From DATJLY01 sp035518375 (lineage in GTDB: Bacteria; Pseudomonadota; Alphaproteobacteria; ATCC43930; CGMCC-115725), in NCBI GenBank assembly GCA_035518375.1, contig DATIXQ010000029.1, forward strand, positions 1 to 64,000: 64,000 nucleotides of DNA, read 5' to 3'. How positions within the stretch are numbered: position 1 is the stretch's first letter; every line of letters begins with the position of its first letter. Positions 1 through 10,548 of this stretch are shown here, one piece after another. The translations under genes were made by a program, and so were the position numbers. Below the pieces are notes generated by a model, which was not told the origin of the DNA, did no database searches, and saw only the letters and a program-made list of their open reading frames with translations.

Positions 1-1
1 G

Positions 2-1939
2 CGCTTTCTCGCCCGCGGCATCAGGCCCGAGGCGATCGAATTCTTCGCGCACGGCACGACGATCACGACCAACGCGCTCCTCGAGATGAAGGGCGCCAAG
101 GTCGGGCTTCTCATCAGCAAGGGCTATCGCGCCGTGCAGGAGGTGCAGAGCCAGGCGCGCGACGGCAACCCGTTCGACTACTTCTACGAGAAGCCGCCGC
201 AACTGGCGCCGCAGAGCATGACCTACGAAGTGGGCGGCCGCATCGATTTCGAGGGCGCGGAGCTCGAGCCGCTCGACGAGGACTCCGTGCGCGAGGCCGC
301 GCGCAAGTTAAAAGAAAAAGGCGCGCGCTCGATCGCGCTTTGCTTCCTCTTCTCGTTCGCCAATCCGGCGCACGAGACGCGCGCGGCCGAGATTGTCCGC
401 GCCGAGTTTCCCAAAGCGACGATCTCGCTTTCCGCCGCCGTTCTGCCGCGCATCCGCGAATGGCCGCGTCTCTCGACGACCTTGCTCAACGCCTATCTCG
501 AGCCGGTGCTCGTCAACTATATCCGCGCGCTCGATTCGGGGCTCGAGAGCGCTGGCATCGGAACGAAGCAGCGCTTCCTCATGCAATCGAACGGCGGCGT
601 CATGCCGTTCGCCGCCGCGGCCGCGGGCGGCAAGACAGTGGCGACGCTCTTCTCCGGCCCCGCCGCCGGCGCGCAGGCGAGCGCATACCTCGCGCCCAAG
701 GAGGCAGCGCGCGGCCTCATCACGCTCGACATGGGCGGCACGAGCTGCGACATCGCCTTCATCGAAGGCGGCGCGCCGCTCGAAGTGACGGAAGTGACGG
801 TGGCGCGGCGGCCGCTGGGCGTGCCGGCGCTCGACCTCACCAGCATCTCGGCGGGCGGCGGCTCGATCGCCGCGGTCGATGCCGGCGGGTTCCTCACCGT
901 CGGCCCGAAGAGCGCCGGCGCCGATCCCGGCCCCGCCTGCCGCGGGCGCGGCGGCGAAGATCCGACCGTCACTGACGCCGATCTCGTGCTGGGTTTCCTC
1001 AATCCCGACTATTTCCTCGGCGGCACGCAGCGGCTCGACGTGGTGGCGGCGCGCGCCGCGATCGAGGCGAAAGTCGCGCGCCCGCTCGGCATGAGCGTCA
1101 CCGCGGCGGCGGCCGGCATCCGCCGCATCGTCGACATGCGCATGGCCGATGAAGTCCGCGTCTATGCGGCGAAGCGCGGCGTCGATGCGCGCGACTTCAC
1201 GCTGCTGCCGTTCGGCGGCGCGGGCGCCGTCCACGCCGCCGCGGTGGCGGACGAGCTTGGCGTCGCGCGCATCCTCGTGCCGCCGCGGCCCGGCGCCTTC
1301 TCTGCGCTTGGGCTTTTGTGCAGCGACGTGGTGCATGACTACGTGCGCTCCGAGCTGCGTCCGCTCGATCAAGTGACGCCGGCCCATGCCGAGGCGATCT
1401 TTCGCGCGCTCGAAGCGCGCGCGGCAAGCGAACTGGCGGCCGAAGGGCTGGGCACGGCGCGCGTGACACGCGAGCGCGCGCTCGACATGCGCTATACGGG
1501 CCAGGGCTACGAGCTCAACGTGCCGCTCACGAGCCTGAAGGCGCCGCTGAGCGAAAGCGCGCTCGGCGCGGCGCGAAAACGCTTCGACGAGATCCATGCG
1601 CGGCTTCATTTCCACGCCGCGGCCGACCGCCCGGTCGAGATCGTGAGTTATCGCCTGCGCGCGCGCGTGGCCGCGCCCAAATACGTGCCGGAGCGGGCGA
1701 AAGCGAAGCGCGCGCATAAGGCGCCCGACGCCGCCGCCAAGGGCCGGCGCGGAGTACGGTTCGATGCGGCACGCGAGACGCCGACGCGCATCTTCGAGCG
1801 CGACCGGCTCGATGCCGGCGCGCGTATCGAGGGGCCCGCCATCGTCGAGCAGTTCGATGCGACGACGGTTATCCCGCCCGGCTGGCGCGCCACGGTCGAC
1901 GAGTTTCTGAATCTCGTGCTGGAGCGCAACGCAAGATGA
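2..1939 (+). CDS. hyuA: Hydantoinase/oxoprolinase subunit A, 5' end cut by window
   Basis: ATP-dependent hydantoinase/5-oxoprolinase large-subunit family, which opens cyclic amides (hydantoins, oxoproline-like lactams) together with HyuB. The frame is open from base 2, so the start lies upstream; about 40 N-terminal residues of the usual 680-700 are missing. Visible motifs are FFAHGTTITTNALLE near the left edge, LFSGPAAGAQAS, the actin-like phosphate-binding stretch DMGGTSCDIAF, then GPKSAGADPGPACR and PFGGAGAVHA. The stop overlaps the hyuB start by four bases (ATGA), so the two are probably translationally coupled. The family is certain; the substrate is not, because members also include acetone and acetophenone carboxylases. 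Confidence 0.93.
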   Translation, partial: RFLARGIRPEAIEFFAHGTTITTNALLEMKGAKVGLLISKGYRAVQEVQSQARDGNPFDYFYEKPPQLAPQSMTYEVGGRIDFEGAELEPLDEDSVREAARKLKEKGARSIALCFLFSFANPAHETRAAEIVRAEFPKATISLSAAVLPRIREWPRLSTTLLNAYLEPVLVNYIRALDSGLESAGIGTKQRFLMQSNGGVMPFAAAAAGGKTVATLFSGPAAGAQASAYLAPKEAARGLITLDMGGTSCDIAFIEGGAPLEVTEVTVARRPLGVPALDLTSISAGGGSIAAVDAGGFLTVGPKSAGADPGPACRGRGGEDPTVTDADLVLGFLNPDYFLGGTQRLDVVAARAAIEAKVARPLGMSVTAAAAGIRRIVDMRMADEVRVYAAKRGVDARDFTLLPFGGAGAVHAAAVADELGVARILVPPRPGAFSALGLLCSDVVHDYVRSELRPLDQVTPAHAEAIFRALEARAASELAAEGLGTARVTRERALDMRYTGQGYELNVPLTSLKAPLSESALGAARKRFDEIHARLHFHAAADRPVEIVSYRLRARVAAPKYVPERAKAKRAHKAPDAAAKGRRGVRFDAARETPTRIFERDRLDAGARIEGPAIVEQFDATTVIPPGWRATVDEFLNLVLERNAR

Positions 1940-3642
1940 AGCGCCGGTCACCCGCAGCCCGATCTTCCCGCATCGATCCGGTGACGGTCGAGATCGTGCG
2001 CAACAAGGTCGCGAGCCTCGTCGACGAGATGCACTACCATTTCTACCGCTCGGGCTATTCGACCATCATCCGCGAATCGCGCGATTTCAGTTGCGTCATC
2101 CTCGATCGCGACGGCCGGCTCATCACGCCGCCACCGATGTTCTTCCACGCGCCGGTCTATCGCCATTTCACCGCGCGCGTACTCGAGCTTTACGGCACGG
2201 GCGCGCTCGGGCCGGGCGACGTGTTCGTCTCGAACCATCCCTACGAAGCAGGCATGCCACATGTCTCGGACATGGGCTTTCTCGCGCCGATCTTCGCGGA
2301 AGGCCGCCTCATCGGCTTTTCCGGCTCGATTGCGCACAAGGCCGATATCGGCGGCACCAATCCCGGCAGTACCTCGGCCAACGCGACCGAGATGTTCCAC
2401 GAAGGGCTCCTCGTGCCGCCGGTAAAGATCGCGCGACAGGGCCGCTACGACGAGGATGTGGAGCGCCTCATCCTCGCCAACAGCCGCCAGCCCGACCTCG
2501 TGCGCGGCGACGTCCGCGCGCAAATTGCCGCCACGGAGATGGGCGCCAAGCGCATGGCGGAGCTGGGGAGCCGTTTCGGCGCCGCGACGGTGATGGGTGC
2601 CTTTGCCGCGATCCTCGACGGCACGGCGCGTGCGATCGCGGCGGCGATCCGCGCGCTACCGGACGGCACGGAATCGGCCGAAGGCTTCATGGACAATGAC
2701 GGGGTCGAGCTCGAGAAGCCGGTGAAGTTCGCCGTCACCATCACCGTCGCCAAGGGCCGCATCACATTCGATTTCTCAAAGAGCGGCACGCAGGCGAAGG
2801 GGCCGGTCAATTTGCGCCCGTCGATGGTCGAGGCGTGCGTCTTCTATTCCCTCATCGGCGCGTTGGCGCCGGACCTCAAATTCAACGACGGCATGCGCGA
2901 CGCCGTGACCTTGCGCTTTGCCCCGCGCACGGTGACGAACGCGGCGCCGCCGGCGCCGGTCTCGAGCTACCAGAAAGCGAACTTGAAGCTCGTCGACGTG
3001 ATTCTCGAGGCGCTCGGCCGCTTCAAGCCTTCGCGCGCCATCGCGGGGTCAGGCTCGTCGGGCTCGCTCCTCATCAACTGGACGGAAGGCCGGCCCGGCC
3101 ACGCGACCCTGCAATACGAGATTTTCGCTTCGGCCTATGGCGGCGGCAACGGGCACGACGGCGCCTCGATGGTGGCGACGCATCTCTCGAACCTGCACAT
3201 CACGCCGATCGAGATTCTCGAGTCCGAGTTCCCGTGCCGCATCACCGAGTTCTCCATCATTCCGGATTCGGGCGGCGCCGGGCGCTATCGCGGCGGCGCT
3301 GCATTCCGCCGGCGCTATCAGCTCCTCGCGGACGCGACCGTGGTGCGCCGCTATGACCGCGCGCGCTTCCCGGCGAGCGGAGCCGAAGGTGGCGCCGACG
3401 GGCGGGCGAGCCGCTTCGTCCTTGTTGCCAAGGACGGCAGCGAGCGCGCCGCGCCAAGCTCGGGCCGGTTCGAGATGAAGGCCGGCGAAGGATTCTATCT
3501 CGACAAGGCCGGCGGGGGTGGCTGGGGCGATCCCGCGAAGCGCGATCCGGCGGCGGTCGCGCACGACGTCGAGGAGGGTTATGTCAGCCCCGAGGCGGCG
3601 CCGCGTGACTACGGTTCACGAGATAAATCTGGAAATGGGTGA
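1936..3642 (+). CDS. hyuB: Hydantoinase/oxoprolinase subunit B
   Basis: Partner of HyuA, 568 residues, a normal length for the family. Recognisable segments are GDVFVSNHPYEAGMPHVSDM in the N-terminal third, a SYQKANLKLVD region in the middle and the glycine-rich C-terminal GGGGWGDPAKRDP signature. The ATG lies inside the hyuA stop (ATGA overlap). Its last 59 bases overlap, on the other strand, the end of the FUSC-type gene that closes the facing operon, so transcription of the two units collides here with no room for a terminator. The HyuAB pair is cytosolic and uses ATP in known members. The substrate cannot be read from the sequence. Confidence 0.93.
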   Translation: MKRRSPAARSSRIDPVTVEIVRNKVASLVDEMHYHFYRSGYSTIIRESRDFSCVILDRDGRLITPPPMFFHAPVYRHFTARVLELYGTGALGPGDVFVSNHPYEAGMPHVSDMGFLAPIFAEGRLIGFSGSIAHKADIGGTNPGSTSANATEMFHEGLLVPPVKIARQGRYDEDVERLILANSRQPDLVRGDVRAQIAATEMGAKRMAELGSRFGAATVMGAFAAILDGTARAIAAAIRALPDGTESAEGFMDNDGVELEKPVKFAVTITVAKGRITFDFSKSGTQAKGPVNLRPSMVEACVFYSLIGALAPDLKFNDGMRDAVTLRFAPRTVTNAAPPAPVSSYQKANLKLVDVILEALGRFKPSRAIAGSGSSGSLLINWTEGRPGHATLQYEIFASAYGGGNGHDGASMVATHLSNLHITPIEILESEFPCRITEFSIIPDSGGAGRYRGGAAFRRRYQLLADATVVRRYDRARFPASGAEGGADGRASRFVLVAKDGSERAAPSSGRFEMKAGEGFYLDKAGGGGWGDPAKRDPAAVAHDVEEGYVSPEAAPRDYGSRDKSGNG

Positions 3643-4645
3643 TGAGCGCGATGGCGGCGCCGAGCATCGTCGCCTCCACGCGCGCGAGCGCCACTTGCGC
3701 CTCGGCGACGCCCGCGAGCACGAGCAGGAAAACGACATAGCCGGTCAGGAACAGCGCGAACACGCCGAAATTGAGCCGCACGGTGGCCAAGGCGCAGAAG
3801 GCGCAGGCGACGACGAGCAGTGCCAGTGCCGGCGGCGCCGGCACGATCACGTGCGCGAGAAGGCTCGCCAAGAGCGCCCCCGCGACGGTGCCGATGACGC
3901 GGCCGGCGCTCCGCGCAAGCGTGTCGTGGAAATCGGGACGCAGCAGCACGAGCGCCGTCATTCCGGCCCAATAGCCGTTGGGAAGATCGAGCCAGCGCTC
4001 GGCCGACACCGCGGCGGCGAGTGCCACGGCGAAACTCGGCGCAAAGCGCAGGGCCGCCACGGCGCGCGTGCCGATGATGAGCACCGCCCCTTCGGCCAGC
4101 ATGCGGTGGAGGAGCGGGTGCGGCGCGCGGCCGCGTTCGGCGGTAACGATCGCGCCAAAGACAGCGATCTGCACCATGCCGCCCGCGAGCACGAGCGCCA
4201 TGCGCGCCAGCGCCTGGTCGATGCCGCCGTGAAAAGCGCCGGCGATGAGGAAATAAATCGTGCATTGCTGGCCGATCCAGAACGCGCCCATCGAGACCGC
4301 CGGCAGCATGCCGCACCAGAAGCCATAAAGAAGCGCCAGCGCGATCGTGAGCGGCGCTGAGCCGCCGGTAAGGGTGCCGAGGAAGGTCGAGGCGCCAATG
4401 CCGGCGAAGGCGAAGAGCATCGGCACGGCGCGCGAGGTGGTAAGGCGCTGGAAGGCGCCGAACCCCACCGTGAGCGCGCCGCCCGCGGCCACGGCGCCGG
4501 CCGCGGGTAAGCCCGCGAGAAGCCCGAGCGCGAGCACGATGACGAGCGCTGGCACAAGGCGGCAGGCGAGCCCGAGCGTGAGGCCCGACCGTTCGAGCGC
4601 GACGATCGTGCGCGCGACCTCGAGGAGCTTGCCCGGCTCGGCCAA
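3584..4645 (-). CDS. FUSC-type aromatic-acid-exporter-like membrane protein
   Basis: A 353-residue, very hydrophobic inner-membrane protein. It has two clusters of transmembrane segments, roughly residues 25-165 and 180-335, separated by a short charged stretch, as in FUSC / YccS / aromatic acid exporter proteins. The second half holds the PNGYWAGMTALVLLRPDF segment typical of the FUSC family. The start is TTG; no better start is visible. It is the last gene of the nine-gene minus-strand operon, eleven bases after the binding-protein gene. Efflux of an organic acid is an inference from family and context. Its 3' end overlaps hyuB on the opposite strand. Confidence 0.75.
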   Translation of the reverse strand: MAEPGKLLEVARTIVALERSGLTLGLACRLVPALVIVLALGLLAGLPAAGAVAAGGALTVGFGAFQRLTTSRAVPMLFAFAGIGASTFLGTLTGGSAPLTIALALLYGFWCGMLPAVSMGAFWIGQQCTIYFLIAGAFHGGIDQALARMALVLAGGMVQIAVFGAIVTAERGRAPHPLLHRMLAEGAVLIIGTRAVAALRFAPSFAVALAAAVSAERWLDLPNGYWAGMTALVLLRPDFHDTLARSAGRVIGTVAGALLASLLAHVIVPAPPALALLVVACAFCALATVRLNFGVFALFLTGYVVFLLVLAGVAEAQVALARVEATMLGAAIALITHFQIYLVNRSHAAPPRG

Positions 4646-4656
4646 CCGGGGCGGCG

Positions 4657-5675
4657 CTATGGCGTCGGGGCGATCGCCGCTTTGAGCCGGGCGACGATGG
4701 CGGGCGGCGTCTTGTAGACCTTGTCGACGACGGCCTGAACCGCGGCGCCGTTGCTGGGACGAAGCGCCAGGCGGACGCGCTTCGCATCCTCGACCGTCGC
4801 GGGATCGGCGAGCGCCGCGCTGAACGCCTGGCGCAGCACTTCGACGCGGTCCGGCGGCGTCTCGGGCGGGACGACGAATGGGCGGCCATAGAATTGCTGG
4901 CTGTACATGAGCTCAAGCACGGCCTTGTCGTCGGCGGACTTGGCGAAGTCGCCGGTAATCGGCACATGCTCGGCCGCGAGCGCGGGATCGGGGATGGTCG
5001 ATTCGTGAGCCAGGATGAAGTACTTGCCGCTCGGGAGCCAATCGGGATGCGCCTCGGCGATGCTCGAATCGGAGATGCCGCAAAGGCCCGCCACCTCGCC
5101 CTGCTCGATCGCGAGCATCATCTCGCGGCTCCCGGGATAGCCCGCGACAATCTCGAACTTGGTGCCGAGGATGCGATTGAGCATCAGCGGCATCTCGCGC
5201 GTAGAGCCGCCTTGGGCGCTCGCGGCAAGCCGCACGGAATTGGTGAAGGCGTCCTTGAATGACTTGACCGCCGTGTCGGAGCGCAGAACGCACAGGAAAT
5301 TCTCGCGGTTGGCGCTGCCGACATAGAGGAGTTTCTTCGGATCGAACGGCACCTGCTGATTTCCGATCAGCGGCTCCAACACGGCGCCCGGAAAGATCTC
5401 GCCGACCGCGGTGCCATCCTTCGGCGCCACGGCGAAGATGTAATAAGCGAGCTTGTTGCTGCCGGCGCCCGGCATGTTCACGGGGACGATGGTCGGGTGG
5501 CCGGGAATGTGCTCGCTCCAATGGCGCGCGAGAAGCCGGGCGTAGCTGTCATAGCCGCCGCCGGGCGTCGAGCCGATGTAAAGCGTGATCTGCTTGCCGG
5601 CATAGAAATCGTCGGCCGCCGCGGGCGCGGCGGCGGCGAGCGCGAGCGCGAGCGCTGTAGCGCCGACGCGGCCCA

Positions 5676-5676
<1 letters not shown>
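4657..5676 (-). CDS. TctC/Bug-type periplasmic solute-binding protein
   Basis: A 339-residue exported binding protein with an N-terminal signal peptide ending near AAPAAADD. It has Bug-family features: FYAGKQITLYIGSTPGGGYD and a later MPGAGSNKLAYYIF segment. Bug proteins bind carboxylated small molecules for tripartite tricarboxylate transporters. I chose the ATG at 5676, which overlaps the preceding stop as TGATG; a GTG one codon upstream is possible. No TctA or TctB genes are nearby, so the membrane partner must lie elsewhere or the protein works as an orphan sensor. It sits between DUF3500 and the FUSC-type gene in the operon. Confidence 0.85.
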
Positions 5677-6869
<1,193 letters not shown>

Positions 6870-6870
6870 C

Positions 6871-8028
6871 TCATCCTCGCTGTGCCGGCGCGCGCAGTCC
6901 CTTGCGCTCGAGCCGCGGCAGCACCTCGGCGCAAAAATACGGAAGCTCGTCGGCGTAGTTGACGAACGACACTGCGATGCCGGAAAGCCCGGCCTCGCTC
7001 AGGATCGCGAGCTGATCGGCGACATAATCGGGATCGCCGACGATCGGCAGGCCGCCCATGCCGTTCGCATATTCGTTGCGCAGGCGCACGTAAATCTCCT
7101 GGCCGCGCGTCGCGGGCGTGATGTCCTTCATCGCGAGGATACTGTCGACGGCGTTCCAGTCGGCCTGCTCGACGGTGCAGTGGTGGTAGTAGTCCTGCGC
7201 CTCCTTCATGGTCTTGGCGCAGGTGATGACGCCCACGGTGTAGAAGCCGAGCTCGCGCCCTTCGCGCCGCGCCAGATCCTTCACGTCGCGCACGTTCTTC
7301 TTATAGCTTTCGAGCGAGGCGAGCCGCGTCGACATGAAGAGCGCGTCGCAGTTGCGGAGGGCGAAGGCCTGCCCGGTTTCCGAGGCGCCCGCATTCATGA
7401 TGAGCGGCCGCGAGCCGCCCCAGGGTTTGGGCCAGGCGCGAATCTTCTTCAGATCGAAGAAGTGGCCGGCATAGTCGAAGGTTTCTTCGCTCGACCAGGC
7501 GAGCTTCACCGCGGCGATCCATTCCTCGGCGTACTCGTAGCGCTGCTCATGCTCGCGGAGCGTTGCGCCGAACATCTCGAACTCGCCCTCGTTCCAGCCG
7601 CACACGATGTTGAGGCCGAAACGCCCTTCGCCGACATGATCGGCGGTGACGAACTCCTTCGCCGCGATGAGCGGATGGAAGAGCGGCGCGTGGACGGTGC
7701 CGAAAACGGTGATGCGCTTCGTCACGGCGAGGAGCCCGGTCGCCCAGGTCACGGTCTCGAGCGTAGCACCCTGGTAATCGGTGTCGCCGCCATAGCCCTT
7801 CCAGCGGCCGATCGGCAGCATGAACTCGATCCCCGCCTCGTCCGCCAGCTGCGCGAGGCGGACATTGTCGCGCCACGAGCCCGACCAGCGCTCCGGCACC
7901 AGCGTGACGGCGCGGCCGGACGAGCAGTTGGCGCCGAAAAGGCCGAGCTTCAGCCGGTTCTCGCTGCGCATCTCCATGCGCTCGCGCGTCGTGGTGTCGC
8001 GGACCGGCTTGCGGGGCTGATCATCCAT
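6871..8028 (-). CDS. Luciferase-like FMN-dependent monooxygenase, RutA/SfnG type
   Basis: A 385-residue member of the luciferase-like (LLM) family that uses reduced FMN and oxygen. The segment GRFGLNIVCGWNEGEFEMFG matches the RutA/SfnG/SsuD group (RutA opens the uracil ring, SfnG attacks dimethylsulfone). The N-terminal barrel part carries LGLFGANCSSG and the C-terminal part GLSGIAVSFVNY. The start at 8028 has no clear ribosome site; in-frame ATGs at residues 18 and 20 are alternatives. No flavin reductase is in this operon; the nearest is at 17820. Its position directly after a RidA-like gene recalls the RutA-RutC pairing, but the substrate is unknown. Confidence 0.88.
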   Translation of the reverse strand: MDDQPRKPVRDTTTRERMEMRSENRLKLGLFGANCSSGRAVTLVPERWSGSWRDNVRLAQLADEAGIEFMLPIGRWKGYGGDTDYQGATLETVTWATGLLAVTKRITVFGTVHAPLFHPLIAAKEFVTADHVGEGRFGLNIVCGWNEGEFEMFGATLREHEQRYEYAEEWIAAVKLAWSSEETFDYAGHFFDLKKIRAWPKPWGGSRPLIMNAGASETGQAFALRNCDALFMSTRLASLESYKKNVRDVKDLARREGRELGFYTVGVITCAKTMKEAQDYYHHCTVEQADWNAVDSILAMKDITPATRGQEIYVRLRNEYANGMGGLPIVGDPDYVADQLAILSEAGLSGIAVSFVNYADELPYFCAEVLPRLERKGLRAPAQRG

Positions 8029-8065
8029 CGCGTGGATTGTGGCCGCGCGCGCGGGGCCTCGTCAA

Positions 8066-8461
8066 TCACGCGAGCACGGCGATCGCGTTGATCTCGATGA
8101 GGGCCTCGGGCGAGGTCATCTTGGTGACCTCGACCATGGTCGAGGCCGGGGCGGGCGCGCCGAAATATTCGCGCCGCACTTTATGGATCTGCGGGAAATG
8201 CTCCATGTTGCGGATGAAGACGTCGACGCGGCAGATGTCGTCCATCGTGCCGCCCGCCGCCTCGACCGCGGCCTTCAAATTCTCGCACACCTGGCGCGTC
8301 TGCGCCTCGATGTCGCCGACGCCGGCCATGGTGCCGTCGGGCTTCTTGGCCGTCATGCCGCTGATGAAGACGAGGCGGCCCTTCGCCTCGATCATCGTCG
8401 CCTGCGAGAAATGGCCCGACGGCCGGCTGATCTTGTCGGAGGTGATCTGTCGCTTCGGCAT
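8066..8461 (-). CDS. RidA/YjgF/UK114 family protein lacking the usual Arg
   Basis: A 131-residue Rid-family protein, normally a trimer that hydrolyses reactive enamines or imines. Family landmarks are GRLVFISGM, an NLKAAVEAAGGTMDDICRVD segment and the C-terminal ALIEINAIA. In active deaminases the third region reads PAR(S/T).VEV, with an essential Arg (Arg105 in RidA). Here it reads PASTMVEV, so Ser stands at that place. That puts the protein among Rid subfamilies without demonstrated deaminase activity, a point inferred from alignment by eye. It overlaps the cupin stop by one base (TGATG). Confidence 0.88.
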   Translation of the reverse strand: MPKRQITSDKISRPSGHFSQATMIEAKGRLVFISGMTAKKPDGTMAGVGDIEAQTRQVCENLKAAVEAAGGTMDDICRVDVFIRNMEHFPQIHKVRREYFGAPAPASTMVEVTKMTSPEALIEINAIAVLA

Positions 8462-8862
8462 CAGCGTGCATCCTCGTCGTTGGTGTAGAAGCCCGGCCGC
8501 TCGGGATAATGCGGCCCGTCATAGATCTCGACCACCACCGTCTCCTCGTGCGCGACGGCGGGCCCGTGCACATTGCCTTTGGGGTTCATGTAGAACGAGC
8601 CCGGCTCGAGCACGACGCCCGTTGCCGTGTATTCGTAGCGGCCCTCGAGGCAGAACATGAACTGGTTCGAGGCGTGGAGATGCGGCTCGGGGATGCCGGC
8701 GCCCTTGGCGAATTTGATGAGTGCGATCGAGGCGCCGGTCGCGTCATCGCGCCACAGCATCTTCTCGAACACGCCCTTCAGCGATTTCTCGTGCCATTCC
8801 ATCGCGTGGCTCTGCAGCAGCAGCTCGCCGAGTCCCGGCGCACCCTTGGGCATTGCGCTCAT
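8461..8862 (-). CDS. Small single-domain cupin (ChrR/dioxygenase-like)
   Basis: A 133-residue one-domain cupin. Cupin motif 1 is seen as PEPHLHASNQFMFCLEG, with two His and a possible third ligand, and motif 2 as PGSFYMNPKGNVHGP, whose His completes the metal triad. This is the pattern of small metal-dependent dioxygenases and anti-sigma-like ChrR cupins. The start ATG at 8862 overlaps the CaiB stop (ATGA) and has GGAG nine bases upstream. An enzymatic role in the operon pathway is more likely than regulation, because there is no sigma factor beside it. The substrate is unknown. Confidence 0.8.
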   Translation of the reverse strand: MSAMPKGAPGLGELLLQSHAMEWHEKSLKGVFEKMLWRDDATGASIALIKFAKGAGIPEPHLHASNQFMFCLEGRYEYTATGVVLEPGSFYMNPKGNVHGPAVAHEETVVVEIYDGPHYPERPGFYTNDEDAR

Positions 8863-10022
8863 CTTGCGCTCCTTTCCATGACGGCCGCGATCTCGGCCGG
8901 CGCCAATCCTGCGCGGGAGAGGACCGCTTCCGTATGCTCGCCGAGCGACGCGGCCGCGGTGCCGGTCGAGGTCTCGGCGCCGCTCATGCGGAAGGGCGGG
9001 TTGAGGGTCTTGAACGTGCCGCCGGCATCATTCACCTCGGCAAGCGCGCCGCGATGCGCGAGCTGCGGATCGCACATGGCCTCAGCAACCGTGCGGTAGG
9101 CCGACGCCGGCACGCCCGCGGCATCGAAGGCAGCGAGGCATTCCGCGCTCGTCCGCGCCTTCGACCACAGCTCGAGCTCGTCGATGAGGTGGTTCCAATT
9201 CATGCGGCGCTCGCGATAGTTGGTGAAACGCGCGTCATCGATCCAGTCCTCGCGCCCGGCGGCGACGCAGAGCGCGCGGAACGTGCGCTCGCTCGCGACC
9301 GCCACGGTGACGAAGCCGTCGGCCGCCTCGATCGGGCCGAAGATCGAACGCCCGGCCGGCGCCAGCTCGAACTGCGCGCCCGCAACTTCGGTCAGCAGCA
9401 ATCCCAGCATGGTCTCGAGCATCGAGAGATCGATCATCTGGCCGCGGCCGGTGGTCTGGCGCTGATAGAGCGCGGTCATGATCGCGCCATAGGCATAGGT
9501 TCCGGCCAGCACGTCGGCGATGAAGATGCCGGAATTGTCGGGGCGCGTGCGCCCGACCTGGTAGGCCAAATGCGCGCGCTCGTAGCCCGAGGCGGCATGA
9601 ATCACCGGCGCATAGGCCGGCAGCAGCGCCGAGGGACCGGTCTGGCCGTAGCCCGAGATGGCGCAATAGACGAGGCGGGGATTTTCGGGCGCGAGCGCCT
9701 CGTAATCGAGCCCGAGGCGCCGCATCACGCCCGGCCGGTAGTTCTCGACGAGCACATCGGCCGCGCGGACGAGGCGGCGCGCCGCGGCCGCGGCCGCGGG
9801 CCTCTTGAGATCGAGCACGATGCTCTTCTTGCCGGCATTGAGCTCGCCGAAGACGGCGCTCGCCCCGTTCCGCGTCGGCAGGCGCGCGCGCATGATGTCG
9901 CCTTCGGGCGGCTCGATCTTGATGACCTCGGCGCCGAGATCGGCCAGGAGCCGCGCGCAATGCGGCCCGGCGATGGTCGTGGAGAAATCGAGCGCCAGGA
10001 TGCCGGCGAGCGCGCGGGCCAT
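8859..10022 (-). CDS. CaiB/BaiF family CoA-transferase (class III)
   Basis: A 387-residue class III CoA-transferase, which moves CoA between carboxylic acids through an aspartyl-CoA intermediate. Landmarks are LDFSTTIAGPHCARLLADLGAEVIKIE... at the N-terminus, LDLKRPAAAAAARRLVRAAD, ENYRPGVMRRLGLDYE, and FIADVLAGTYAYG, whose Asp is the expected catalytic residue. The length is normal. It starts three bases after the AllA-like stop and overlaps the cupin gene. The presence of a CoA-transferase implies that an intermediate of the operon pathway is an organic acid handled as a thioester. Confidence 0.92.
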   Translation of the reverse strand: MARALAGILALDFSTTIAGPHCARLLADLGAEVIKIEPPEGDIMRARLPTRNGASAVFGELNAGKKSIVLDLKRPAAAAAARRLVRAADVLVENYRPGVMRRLGLDYEALAPENPRLVYCAISGYGQTGPSALLPAYAPVIHAASGYERAHLAYQVGRTRPDNSGIFIADVLAGTYAYGAIMTALYQRQTTGRGQMIDLSMLETMLGLLLTEVAGAQFELAPAGRSIFGPIEAADGFVTVAVASERTFRALCVAAGREDWIDDARFTNYRERRMNWNHLIDELELWSKARTSAECLAAFDAAGVPASAYRTVAEAMCDPQLAHRGALAEVNDAGGTFKTLNPPFRMSGAETSTGTAAASLGEHTEAVLSRAGLAPAEIAAVMERSAR

Positions 10023-10025
10023 CGC

Positions 10026-10538
10026 TCAGGTCTCGTAGGCGCAAGTGACGGGAAGGTCGACGGCGTGAAAATCGCGGTCGTTCGTATCCATGTTCTCGAG
10101 ATTGAAGAAGACGCACTCGTCGTAAACGAAATGCGGGCCCGCGTGCCAAGTGGCGACGTGGAGCTTCACCGCAAGCTCGCCAGGAACGCGAAAGGCAACG
10201 ATGTCGTCGAGCGCTGGGCGCGCGTCGTCGCCGAGGTCGCCCGGCGGCGCCACGGCGAGGAACCATTCCTTGCCATCGAGCGCGCCGAGGCATTGCGTCA
10301 CGCGGCGGTGCCGCGCGATCCGGCTGAAGCGCATGCCGACGCGCGGCAGATGCATGAGCCAGAGGCGCGGCGTGCCACGCGTCAGCACGAGCTGCGCCTC
10401 GGTCGGATCGTTCTCCGGCGGCGGGCGGAAGCCCACGCCCTGCCCCTCCGCCTGCCGCGGCATCAGAACCTGGCCGTAAGGCGCGAAGGCATCGGCCGCG
10501 AGCGGACGAACCGGAAGAAAGCGGATCGTCTCGGCCAT
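10026..10538 (-). CDS. Ureidoglycolate lyase (AllA)-like protein
   Basis: A 170-residue protein of the AllA/ureidoglycolate lyase cupin fold. Features are the N-terminal RPLAADAFAPYGQVLMPR, a central REMOTE-His region RIARHRRVTQCLGALDG, and the ending LAVKLHVATWHAGPHFVYDE with FFNLEN. True AllA splits ureidoglycolate to glyoxylate and urea at the end of allantoin breakdown; other members of the fold act on unrelated ureides or acids. The gene has a good ribosome site (GGGAGG) and is the second gene of the operon, ten bases after the GMC gene. With hyuAB nearby, a ureide substrate is plausible but unproven. Confidence 0.75.
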   Translation of the reverse strand: MAETIRFLPVRPLAADAFAPYGQVLMPRQAEGQGVGFRPPPENDPTEAQLVLTRGTPRLWLMHLPRVGMRFSRIARHRRVTQCLGALDGKEWFLAVAPPGDLGDDARPALDDIVAFRVPGELAVKLHVATWHAGPHFVYDECVFFNLENMDTNDRDFHAVDLPVTCAYET

Positions 10539-10548
10539 GGGCGCCTCC

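Noticed and set aside
308..1951. 547-codon minus-strand frame opposite hyuA
   Set aside because: Shadow of hyuA, with repetitive Arg-rich residues.
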